NCBI GenBank assembly: GCA_937916485.1
Contig: CALFSV010000072.1
Location: 1-6,582 of the forward strand
Direction of reading: 5' to 3'
Length of the DNA stretch: 6,582 nucleotides
DNA from: an uncultured Paracoccaceae bacterium
Lineage (GTDB): Bacteria; Pseudomonadota; Alphaproteobacteria; Rhodobacterales; Rhodobacteraceae
Made by a program: the position numbers and the translations under genes. Positions 1 to 5,687 of this stretch are shown here, one piece after another; the first letter of the stretch is position 1; the number at the start of each line of letters is the position of its first letter. Below the pieces are notes generated by a model that was not told the origin of the DNA, ran no database searches, and was given only the letters and a program-made list of their open reading frames with translations.

Positions 1-32
1 TTAAAGTACCTGAATGGGGAGTGTTTTGTCAT
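1..32 (-). CDS. IS6-family transposase, N-terminal ten codons only (partial)
   Basis: From the ATG at 32-30 the minus strand reads MTKHSPFRYF, then two bases (AA) compatible with lysine, before the window ends. Alphaproteobacterial IS6-family transposases, as I remember them, commonly begin with a short polar stretch, then PFRYFK and a TSPEIIRL-like segment, so this is a good match over a very short length. The full protein would be a DDE transposase of roughly 230-240 residues acting at the terminal repeats to form cointegrates. The catalytic core lies outside the window. It is transcribed in the same direction as the transporter operon, and no terminator is visible between them. The call is weak statistically because only ten residues are seen, but the adjacent terminal repeat supports it. 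Confidence 0.55.
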   Translation of the reverse strand, partial: MTKHSPFRYF

Positions 33-89
33 ACGGCGAGGCTACGAAACAGCCCTGCACGGCTCAAGCTCGTTTTGTCTGACAGTGCC
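1..89 (-). mobile_element. 5' end of an IS6-family insertion sequence, cut by the window edge
   Basis: Read on the minus strand from 89, the sequence begins GGCACTGTCAGAC (89-77). Its first eight bases equal the start of the IS26 terminal repeat (GGCACTGT), and it has the look of an IS6-family inverted repeat. A transposase-like start codon follows 57 bases further in (32-30), the usual spacing for this family. The element therefore extends left out of the window, with its 5' terminus facing the racemase gene, only 15 bases past that gene's stop codon. The family call combines the repeat, the spacing and the transposase N-terminus; the exact IS name cannot be given. Confidence 0.65.
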
Positions 90-104
90 CTTTGCCGCAA
101 TCAT

Positions 105-788
105 TCAATCGGCCGAGTAGGCTCCAATTTTTGAAGTACTCAACCGATTGTTCACGAGCGCCTCAGCAAAGGTGACACCTGCTGCAACACCATCAATAAC
201 GGGTAGTCCGAATTCCTCGCTGAGCTGTGCCATAAGATCCGCCATGCCGGCACACCCAAGAACGATTGCTTCTGTATTGTCTTGCTCGATTGACTCGCGG
301 ATTTCAGATCTGATTTTAAACAATGTTGCCGGATCGCCCTCTTCCAGTTTTAAAACTGGAATATCTGTTGCACGAACCCGTACGCATTTTTGGTGAAGAC
401 CATAGCGCATAAGGTTGTTTTCTAAACCCGGTATGGAACGTGAAAGTGTTGTTATGACACTAAATTTATTGGCGACCATACTGGCTGCGTGATAAGCGGC
501 CTCGCCAATACCCAACACGGGTACTTTGACCAGTGTCCGCACCGCATCGACACCCGTGTCATCGAAACAGGCAATAACGATCGCATCGACATCCGGATGC
601 CGCGAAACTTCAGCTAGCAAGCCGGGAATACAGGTGGCGACGTCCAGAAACCCCTGAATACTCGCTGGTCCTTCTTGCGAATTAGCGGCAATGATTTCGG
701 TATCTGGGCGGGCAATATCCCGCGCCGCTGTCGCGATCTTGTCGGTCATTGAGGTGGTCGTATTGGGGTTGATTACGAGTATTTTCAT
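105..788 (-). CDS. Asp/Glu/hydantoin racemase-family protein (HyuE-like)
   Basis: This 227-residue cytoplasmic protein matches the Asp/Glu/hydantoin racemase superfamily, which inverts a stereocentre by a two-cysteine, cofactor-free mechanism. The family start ILVINPNTT is at residues 3-11, followed by a GPASIQG segment (40-46). The two expected cysteines are C74 in IVIACFDDTG and C179 in AIVLGCAGM, close to the positions known from hydantoin racemases (about 76 and 181), and length is near normal (about 230-250). Both cysteines are retained, which argues for racemase/isomerase activity and against arylmalonate decarboxylase, which has only one. The start ATG lies 6 bases after the livF-like stop, so this is the last gene of the operon. 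Its 5' side is only modestly served by a purine-rich stretch (GGGGAAG, about 12 bases upstream), so translation is probably coupled. Substrate is not determinable: no hydantoinase or carbamoylase is adjacent, and allantoin or another amino-acid derivative is possible. Confidence 0.85.
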   Translation of the reverse strand: MKILVINPNTTTSMTDKIATAARDIARPDTEIIAANSQEGPASIQGFLDVATCIPGLLAEVSRHPDVDAIVIACFDDTGVDAVRTLVKVPVLGIGEAAYHAASMVANKFSVITTLSRSIPGLENNLMRYGLHQKCVRVRATDIPVLKLEEGDPATLFKIRSEIRESIEQDNTEAIVLGCAGMADLMAQLSEEFGLPVIDGVAAGVTFAEALVNNRLSTSKIGAYSAD

Positions 789-794
789 ATCAGC

Positions 795-1517
795 TCAAAC
801 TTCCCCACCCAGATAGGCGGCTTTAATCCGGTCATCGTGCAACAGCTCTTTCGAGTTACCCTCGATCACGATGTTTCCTGTCGCCATAGCGTAAGCCCGG
901 TGCGAAATGCTCAGCGCCATGCGTGAATTTTGCTCGACCAGCAACACCGAAACGCCTTCGTCGCGATTGATTGCAACGATTGAACGGGCAATATCTTGTA
1001 CCAGTTTGGGTGCGATCCCAAGGCTTGGTTCATCCAGCAGCAAGAGCTTGGGTTTTGCCATCAATGCACGGCCAATCACCATCATCTGTTGCTCGCCACC
1101 CGAAAGTGTTCCGGCAGCCTGACTGTAACGCTCTTTCAGGCGAGGGAAGCGTGTCAGAATGCTTTCCAAAGTGTTCTGAATGTCCGCTTTGTCCTCGCGC
1201 GTGAAGGCCCCCATCATCAGATTGTCCTTAACAGACATAAAAGGAAAGACGCGGCGTCCTTCGGGCACCATTGCGATGCCGCGCCTAACTATCGATGACG
1301 GATCAGTGCCGTCCACGCGCTCTCCTTCGAATGTAACAGATCCACTTTTGGGATTGGCTAAACCAGTGATGGTGCGCAAGATTGATGACTTGCCTGCTCC
1401 ATTGGCCCCGATCAAGGCTACGGTTTCACCTTGGCTCACGCTCAGTGAAACGCCCTTCAGCGCATACACATGGTCGTAATAAAGTTCGACATCTTTGAAA
1501 TCCAACATGGCTGTCAT
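795..1517 (-). CDS. livF: LivF-type branched-chain amino acid ABC transporter ATPase
   Basis: This 240-residue ATPase is the second nucleotide-binding subunit of a Liv-type (hydrophobic amino acid uptake) ABC importer, acting at the cytoplasmic face of the LivHM permeases. Walker A GANGAGKSS is at 37-45, the signature LSGGEQQ at 138-144 and Walker B LLLLDEP at 158-164. Two features mark the LivF branch: VPEGRR (84-89) where most ABC ATPases carry the Q-loop glutamine, and VEQN (194-197) where the switch histidine normally sits. Length is typical. The ATG at 1517 is preferred over the in-frame ATG at 1508 because a GGGATG stretch lies about 7 bases before it. The gene starts 3 bases after the livG-like stop and is followed by the racemase gene after 6 bases, so all belong to one transcript. 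The subunit role is secure; the ligand need not be leucine/isoleucine/valine. Confidence 0.93.
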   Translation of the reverse strand: MTAMLDFKDVELYYDHVYALKGVSLSVSQGETVALIGANGAGKSSILRTITGLANPKSGSVTFEGERVDGTDPSSIVRRGIAMVPEGRRVFPFMSVKDNLMMGAFTREDKADIQNTLESILTRFPRLKERYSQAAGTLSGGEQQMMVIGRALMAKPKLLLLDEPSLGIAPKLVQDIARSIVAINRDEGVSVLLVEQNSRMALSISHRAYAMATGNIVIEGNSKELLHDDRIKAAYLGGEV

Positions 1518-1520
1518 GAT

Positions 1521-2303
1521 TTACATCCCGATCTCATCGTCGACGCTGCCTAGATAAGCCTCGATAACTTTTTCATTGTTTTGAATCTCAGAAGGCGTAC
1601 CCTCTGCTATCTTTTCACCAAAGTTCAGCACCACAATCCGATCCGAGATATTCATGACCGCTGGCATATCGTGCTCTACCAGCATGACCGTGACATCGCG
1701 TTCATCCCGCACAGAGCGCACCAAATCGACCATGTTCATGGTCTCATCGTGGTTCATGCCCGCAAAGGGCTCATCAAGCAGCAACACCTTTGGATCCGTC
1801 GCAAGGCCAATTGCAATGCCTAATGCACGCAGACTACCCTGCGGTAAATTGCTGGCCTGTTCATTGCGGATATCCCACATACCAAGAAATTCCAGCAACT
1901 CGTCTGCATGTTTCCCGAACGCCGCAACATCCTCCTTGGCCGTCTTTGAACCCCAAAAGTATCCCGCAAGCGAAGCTTTAGCGCGCAAATGCTGCGCAAC
2001 TACAACACTTTCACGTACGGTCATACTTTTGAAAATCGTAGTCTCCTGAAACGTGCGCACCACTCCTTTGCGCGCAACTATATGCGGCTTTAGGTTGGAA
2101 ATGCGCTCGCCCCGATAGATCACCTCACCAGAGGTGGTTGGTGTAAAAGACGCAATCATCTTGAACAGTGTAGATTTGCCTGCGCCATTTGGACCAATCA
2201 CCGATAGTATTTCATTTTCGGCCACATCAAAGCTGATCGCATTGTTCGCGGTCAAGCCACCATATTTCTTGGTCACATTCTTAACTTGGAGAAGCGGGCT
2301 CAT
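1521..2303 (-). CDS. livG: LivG-type branched-chain amino acid ABC transporter ATPase
   Basis: This 260-residue ATPase partners LivF in the importer. Walker A GPNGAGKST is at 37-45, the Q-loop glutamine at Q86 (RTFQ), Walker B VLLLDEP at 173-179 and the switch histidine at H211 (VEHD), so the catalytic elements are intact. The roughly 25-residue insertion after the Q-loop (about 105-130) and the C-terminal EGTPSEI...EAYLG segment are typical of LivG. The signature region is divergent: LPQGSLRALGIAIGLA (153-168) instead of the common LPYGQQR-type motif, keeping the central glycine but changing the flanking residues. Its ATG overlaps the livM-like stop (ATGA, 4 bases) and is preceded by an exceptionally strong ribosome site. 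It is followed by livF after 3 bases. Confidence 0.93.
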   Translation of the reverse strand: MSPLLQVKNVTKKYGGLTANNAISFDVAENEILSVIGPNGAGKSTLFKMIASFTPTTSGEVIYRGERISNLKPHIVARKGVVRTFQETTIFKSMTVRESVVVAQHLRAKASLAGYFWGSKTAKEDVAAFGKHADELLEFLGMWDIRNEQASNLPQGSLRALGIAIGLATDPKVLLLDEPFAGMNHDETMNMVDLVRSVRDERDVTVMLVEHDMPAVMNISDRIVVLNFGEKIAEGTPSEIQNNEKVIEAYLGSVDDEIGM

Positions 2304-3280
2304 TTGTCACCTCCTTTGCTGAAACGGATACTCAGTAACCCGTTGGGTAGGAAGCGAATGATGATTATCAGGATAGTAGAATAGATTAGCATCTGATATT
2401 TCCCGAATTCAAACAATAGGTCCCATCCGAAGTATAGGACTAGCGTGCCCAGCATTGGGCCAAAAACATACCCCAGACCGCCAAGAAAGCAGTTCAGCAT
2501 GAAGTTGACAGAGTCCGCCACTTGGAAGCTGGACGGATAAACCGACTGCGCGATTGATCCGAACATGGCTCCACCAAGTCCTCCAAAAAAGCTGGAAATG
2601 GCAAAGATCACGATGCGAATGTAGGAAATGTTTACCCCAATGGAACTGGCGAGTTCTTCGTTCTGTTGCATCGAGCGACAAAGGTGCCCGAGGCGGGAAT
2701 TCACCAGACGGTAGAGCGCTGCATAGGTTAGGAGCATGATAATGCACGCAGTGTAATAGAAGGCCAACTTGGTACTCTCCATCGCGGCGAAGTCAGGCAG
2801 GATGGGAATGCCAAACACAGAGATACCCGAGGGCAGAGGTATGTTTGAGATACCCCGCGCCCCGTTGGTGATTGGCAACGCCAATGCTGTTAAAGTGACA
2901 ACTTGAGTTAAAACAAGCGTTATCATTGCGAAATATACGCCGCGCAGGCGTAGGATTGGCAGGCCGATCAAAATCGCCACCACTGCTGCGAATAGGCCCG
3001 CCGCAGGCAACGAAATCCAAAATGACCAGCCTACTTTGACCACCAGAATAGCTGATACATACGCACCTATCAGTGCGAACGCACCCTGGCCGATATTAAT
3101 TCGGCCAATGTAAAAGGTTAACCAAACCCCTGCGCTGGCGATGGCCAAGAGAGCCACAGAGGTGAGGGTAAAGTAAAAATCCCAGCGTCCCGTAACGCCA
3201 ATTGCAAAGGGTACACCGATGAAGATCATGAACAAGAAGATTCCGACGCCCGTGAGTTGTTTTGAGTTAAATCCAAGCAT
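2300..3280 (-). CDS. livM: LivM-type ABC transporter permease
   Basis: This inner-membrane permease of 326 residues (BPD_transp_2 family) forms the transport channel with LivH. Hydrophobic segments lie at about 10-30, 38-60, 65-82, 87-110, 115-135, 172-190, 221-245, 262-286 and 297-311. Family landmarks are INIGQGAFALIGAY (61-74), RLRGVYFAMITLVL (111-124), a cytoplasmic ATPase-docking loop NSRLGHLCRSMQQNEELASS (194-213), GGLGYVFGPMLGT (267-279) and the C-terminal RFLPNGLLSI (309-318). A GTG at 3283 directly precedes the ATG at 3280. I chose the ATG because GGGG (3292-3289) sits 8 bases before it, but GTG initiation (327 residues) is possible. The gene begins a few bases after the livH stop and overlaps livG by 4 bases, so it lies mid-operon. 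Confidence 0.9.
   Translation of the reverse strand: MLGFNSKQLTGVGIFLFMIFIGVPFAIGVTGRWDFYFTLTSVALLAIASAGVWLTFYIGRINIGQGAFALIGAYVSAILVVKVGWSFWISLPAAGLFAAVVAILIGLPILRLRGVYFAMITLVLTQVVTLTALALPITNGARGISNIPLPSGISVFGIPILPDFAAMESTKLAFYYTACIIMLLTYAALYRLVNSRLGHLCRSMQQNEELASSIGVNISYIRIVIFAISSFFGGLGGAMFGSIAQSVYPSSFQVADSVNFMLNCFLGGLGYVFGPMLGTLVLYFGWDLLFEFGKYQMLIYSTILIIIIRFLPNGLLSIRFSKGGDK
2307..2316 (-). promoter_or_regulatory. Very strong Shine-Dalgarno sequence for livG
   Basis: The minus strand reads AAGGAGGTGA, ending 3 bases before the livG ATG (GGAGG core 6 bases before it). This is an essentially complete complement of the 3' end of 16S rRNA. It is formed by the last codons of livM (KGGDK), so it lies inside coding sequence. 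It fixes the livG start at 2303 and implies efficient initiation in addition to coupling by the ATGA overlap. No other gene here has a comparable site. Confidence 0.85.
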
Positions 3281-3284
3281 CACA

Positions 3285-4154
3285 TCAACCCCACGGCTTG
3301 CCCATCAGGCCTTGCGGTCTAACAGCGAGGAAGATCATTAAGGAAACGAAGATCACGAGATAGGTGATATCACCGTATTGATAGAGCAGCGCGAGGCCAA
3401 TGGCTTCCATAAAGCCAAGGATGATACCTCCCCAAATCGCACCGGATATGACACCCGCCCCACCGATCATGACCATCATAAAGGCTTTGATGGATGTCGC
3501 GCCGCCCATTCCAAGGTTCACCCCAGTGATCGTGACCAAAAGGCCACCAACCAGACCCGCAAGCATCGCGCCCAGCGCAAATCCGATCATTGAATACCGG
3601 TCGACATTCACGCCCATCAATTGCGCTGCTGTTCGATCTTGCGCCAAGGCGCGCAAGGCACGGCCGGTTTTGGTGTATTGCATCAAGGCAATGAACGCGA
3701 TGATCGACAAGATCGCGAGCACACAAATCAAGATGCGATCATAGGGCATAATCAGCCTGAAATCCCAGTTGAACACGCCATCAACAATCTTAGGGACACC
3801 GCGCTGTTTCTCACCGAAAACAAGTAAAATGACCGCATCGAGAAAAAAAGCGATCCCAGCCGCGAGCAACATCGTGCTTTCCTCGCGGGATGATCCTTTG
3901 ATTACAGGTGCAAAGAGATACCGCTCAATCAATGCCCCCAATATAGCCAAGGTCACACAGGACATTACAAGCGCCAAAACAAATGGAACGCCCCAATGGC
4001 CATAGAATGTATAGGTTACGAAGCCACCAATTACATACATCTGCCCATGAGCAAAATTGAGGACATTCATGAGAGCGAAGATCAGGGTTAGACCAAGCGC
4101 GATCATCGCGTATTGGGACCCCAGATAGACGCCGTTAGCCAGTATCTGTTCCAT
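3285..4154 (-). CDS. livH: LivH-type ABC transporter permease
   Basis: This 289-residue inner-membrane permease is the partner of LivM. It starts with the family-typical short N-terminus running into the first membrane helix (MEQILANGVYLGSQYAMIAL) and has NFAHGQMYVIGGF (33-45). The cytoplasmic docking loop is TKTGRALRALAQDRTAAQLM (161-180), followed by GVNV, a conserved MVMIGGAGVISGAIWGG segment (227-243) and the C-terminal RPQGLMGKP (279-287). About eight hydrophobic segments can be seen. The frame also stays open upstream to a TTG at 4187, but that codon lies in the loop of the terminator hairpin, so the ATG at 4154 is the credible start. The purine-rich stretch AAGAAAGAAGAAAG just before it is only a weak ribosome site. 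The gene follows the binding-protein gene after a terminator and is one base from the GTG of livM. Confidence 0.92.
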   Translation of the reverse strand: MEQILANGVYLGSQYAMIALGLTLIFALMNVLNFAHGQMYVIGGFVTYTFYGHWGVPFVLALVMSCVTLAILGALIERYLFAPVIKGSSREESTMLLAAGIAFFLDAVILLVFGEKQRGVPKIVDGVFNWDFRLIMPYDRILICVLAILSIIAFIALMQYTKTGRALRALAQDRTAAQLMGVNVDRYSMIGFALGAMLAGLVGGLLVTITGVNLGMGGATSIKAFMMVMIGGAGVISGAIWGGIILGFMEAIGLALLYQYGDITYLVIFVSLMIFLAVRPQGLMGKPWG

Positions 4155-4170
4155 GCTTTCTTCTTTCTTA

Positions 4171-4199
4171 GAAAAACCCTGGGCCAATTTGGCCCAGGG
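4171..4199 (-). terminator. Intrinsic terminator between binding-protein gene and livH
   Basis: On the minus strand a 10-bp perfect stem (CCCTGGGCCA paired with TGGCCCAGGG, 3-base loop AAT) is followed directly by TTTTTC. The stem is GC-rich and the T-run is in the right place, so this is a textbook Rho-independent terminator 72 bases after the binding-protein stop codon and 16 bases before the livH ATG. Because livHMGF and the racemase have no obvious promoter of their own in the short gap, it probably acts as an attenuator: most transcripts end here and a fraction read through. That would give excess binding protein over membrane complex, as is common for ABC importers. Confidence 0.85.
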
Positions 4200-4207
4200 A
4201 AGCTCTG

Positions 4208-4271
4208 CTCAGGACAGGTCCAAAAGCGGGGAGGAAATACTCAGGACAGGTCCAAAAGCGGGGAGGAAATA
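4208..4271 (-). repeat. Perfect tandem duplication, 2 x 32 bp
   Basis: Two identical 32-bp units, 4208-4239 and 4240-4271, lie head to tail. They begin exactly next to the binding-protein stop codon (4272-4274) and end 9 bases before the terminator stem. Each unit, read as mRNA, carries a C-rich CCTCCCC tract and a near-palindrome GGACCTGTCC. Thirty-two is not a multiple of three and the repeat is outside any credible reading frame, so it is untranslated. Identity of the copies suggests a recent duplication or a maintained function in the 3' end of the transcript. Confidence 0.95.
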
Positions 4272-5459
4272 TTAGTCTACTTCAGCGACAAACAGCGTTT
4301 CAAACTCGCCGTCCTGATAGACGTTGACTACTAATGGTACGGAGACTTGACGCTTTTGGCCAAATGATGACATGCCAACGTAACGTAGTTTTGCATCACC
4401 GTTCATATAGGGGTTTGGTGCTTCAAAGGTGTCCATTGTCGCCTGGAATGCATCTACATCAGTGATCGCGGATGGATCGGCTTTCAGCGTTTCTAGAATA
4501 TACTCCAACGCATAGACTTTGGTGTTGGACTCGTCATTGTACTCGCCAAACATATCTGTGTAACGCTGAACGAATTCATTCATCATTGGAGATGCAAGCT
4601 CTGGCGTGGAGGCCCCACCAACAGAGATAAACCCGTTTGCTAAATCACCCGCACCTTCGGCCAAAACACCCGCATCTTGAGCAGTTTCTGTTGAGATGAC
4701 ACCCTGGAAGCCCAATTCGCGCGCTGAGCGAATGAGCTGGGGTGCATTCGCAGGCGATACGCCCGATAGTACCAGCAGATCAGGACGGGAACGCATAACT
4801 GGCGTCAAAACTGGCGTAAAGTCAGTCGTGTCAACCTGGTATGTCACGTTTGCCGAAACCACTTCCATCCCAAGCGCCGTGGCGGCTTCAACACCACCAT
4901 CACGTTGGCTAAGTGGATCAGATTCGTTGGCCGCGATGAAGGCGACGGTTTTGACGCCCTTTTCATCCATCAGGTATTTGTAGATCGCAGGACCTGATTG
5001 GTAGTTGGCAACCATACCCAGAACAGCGTTGGAGGCTGGCGCTTGATATAGTGATTTGGGAAACGCGTACGGGAAATACATGATCCCGTTGGCTTCAGCC
5101 ACAGGACGCACAGCTGCCGCGCCGTCGTCAACGTTCGGACCAACAACATAGTGGATGCCTTCCTGAGCCATTTTTTCCATGCCTGCAATGGCACGCTTAG
5201 GATCTTTCTGGTCGTCAAAAGACACTATTTCAATGTCATAGGTAGTTCCGCCGATGGTATAGCCGCCAGTCTCATTGATCCATGACGCGCGCGCTTCCAT
5301 TGAGCGTTGATTTGAAATTCCCCAAGCCGCCGCCGGGCCGCTAGTCACTCCAACAAAGCCAATTTTCAGAACAGTATTTTCTGCGAGGGCGGTTGTTGCT
5401 TGAAGGGCGGTCAGTGTTACAGCCGTTAAAGCCGCTTTCATAAGTGTTCTACGTTGCAT
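4272..5459 (-). CDS. Periplasmic solute-binding protein of a Liv-type ABC transporter
   Basis: This 395-residue protein belongs to the Peripla_BP_6/LivK-like family. It starts with a signal peptide: twin arginines (R3, R4), a hydrophobic stretch (about 9-25) and a likely cleavage after A26 (TTALA|E). The QRRTLMK start resembles a Tat motif, but Sec export is equally plausible. The mature part has the family opening LKIGFVGVTSGPAAAWG (31-47), INETGGYTIGG (61-71) before a DIEIVSFDDQKDPKRA segment (75-90), YVVGP (104-108) in the first lobe and a long second lobe. There is no cysteine, so it is not a lipoprotein. A GGGAG ribosome site (5470-5466) lies 6 bases before the ATG. It is the first gene of the minus-strand operon, closest to the regulator. 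Family members bind branched-chain or other amino acids, amides, urea or aromatic acids; the sequence alone does not say which. Confidence 0.9.
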   Translation of the reverse strand: MQRRTLMKAALTAVTLTALQATTALAENTVLKIGFVGVTSGPAAAWGISNQRSMEARASWINETGGYTIGGTTYDIEIVSFDDQKDPKRAIAGMEKMAQEGIHYVVGPNVDDGAAAVRPVAEANGIMYFPYAFPKSLYQAPASNAVLGMVANYQSGPAIYKYLMDEKGVKTVAFIAANESDPLSQRDGGVEAATALGMEVVSANVTYQVDTTDFTPVLTPVMRSRPDLLVLSGVSPANAPQLIRSARELGFQGVISTETAQDAGVLAEGAGDLANGFISVGGASTPELASPMMNEFVQRYTDMFGEYNDESNTKVYALEYILETLKADPSAITDVDAFQATMDTFEAPNPYMNGDAKLRYVGMSSFGQKRQVSVPLVVNVYQDGEFETLFVAEVD

Positions 5460-5460
5460 T

Positions 5461-5520
5461 TTTAACTCCCGTTGAATTCGTTTTCTGCGCGTTATGCGCC
5501 ATTATTGACCGGCAGTTAAA
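5461..5520 (-). promoter_or_regulatory. Candidate mRNA leader stem masking the binding-protein ribosome site
   Basis: In the minus-strand transcript TTTAACTGCCG (5520-5510) can pair with CGGGAGTTAAA (5471-5461) over 10 of 11 positions (one G-G mismatch). The second arm contains the GGGAG Shine-Dalgarno sequence and ends right before the ATG. The 38-base loop holds a small GCGC-ATAAC-GCGC hairpin (5499-5487). If it forms, it would reduce initiation until opened. No known riboswitch class is recognised; it could also be a DNA-level inverted repeat. Confidence 0.4.
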
Positions 5521-5547
5521 TGGAATCTCCATGCGTGCCGCCCAATC

Positions 5548-5576
5548 ACTTCACGATTGTTAACAATCTTTGTCAA
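5548..5576 (-). promoter_or_regulatory. Candidate promoter of the transporter operon
   Basis: A consensus -35 box TTGACA lies at 5576-5571 on the minus strand. After a 17-base spacer the -10 position reads TGAAGT (5553-5548), a poor match to TATAAT, so the promoter would need an activator or be intrinsically weak. Transcription would start near 5540 and give a leader of about 80 bases that includes the candidate stem at 5520-5461. The 14-bp palindrome fits entirely inside the spacer, a classic position for repression. Confidence 0.4.
5555..5568. promoter_or_regulatory. 14-bp perfect palindrome, candidate GntR-family operator
   Basis: GATTGTTAACAATC is its own reverse complement. It lies between the divergent regulator and transporter genes, inside the spacer of the candidate operon promoter. 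GntR-family operators are short palindromes with a conserved GT...AC core, which this has (TTGT-TA-ACAA). A related site TTGTCAACAT follows at 5570-5579, and a third TTGT at 5583-5586, each 13 bases apart. The most economical reading is an operator for the adjacent GntR regulator, which may also control its own gene. Confidence 0.6.
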
Positions 5577-5687
5577 CATAGTTTGTATTTCAGTCGACAA
5601 ATTCTTATGCTTGGACTTACACTGAATGAAGTTTAATCGTTTCTAAAAGCCAATGACGAAAAACCAATCAATATAGAAAGTGATCTC

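Noticed and set aside
42..104. Minus-strand ORF of 20 codons starting right after the racemase stop
   Set aside because: Too short, no similarity, and it crosses the IS terminus, so it is most likely chance.
1..120. Plus-strand frame open from position 1 to a stop at 118-120
   Set aside because: The protein is unrecognisable, it overlaps the racemase end, and the minus strand shows a recognisable transposase start plus terminal repeat in the same place.
1581..2049. Plus-strand frames antisense to livG (up to 131 codons)
   Set aside because: They mirror a well-conserved ATPase gene on the other strand and have no recognisable domains or ribosome sites.
2409..2747. Alternative minus-strand frame of 112 codons inside livM
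   Set aside because: It overlaps the permease in another frame and has low-complexity, non-homologous content; a shadow of the real gene.
4155..4187. Upstream extension of livH to a TTG at 4187, adding 11 residues
   Set aside because: The TTG and following codons lie within the terminator hairpin and T-run; homologous LivH proteins start at the MEQ-type N-terminus.
5611..5637. Possible plus-strand promoter TTGGAC - 15 bases - TTTAAT for the regulator
   Set aside because: The spacer is too short and the critical second base of the -10 box does not match; alternatives nearer the TTGT array are equally weak.
5653..5676. Seven-codon upstream frame (MTKNQSI, stop) before the regulator gene
   Set aside because: No ribosome site, out of frame with the regulator, and no leader-peptide features such as repeated regulatory codons or an attenuator.
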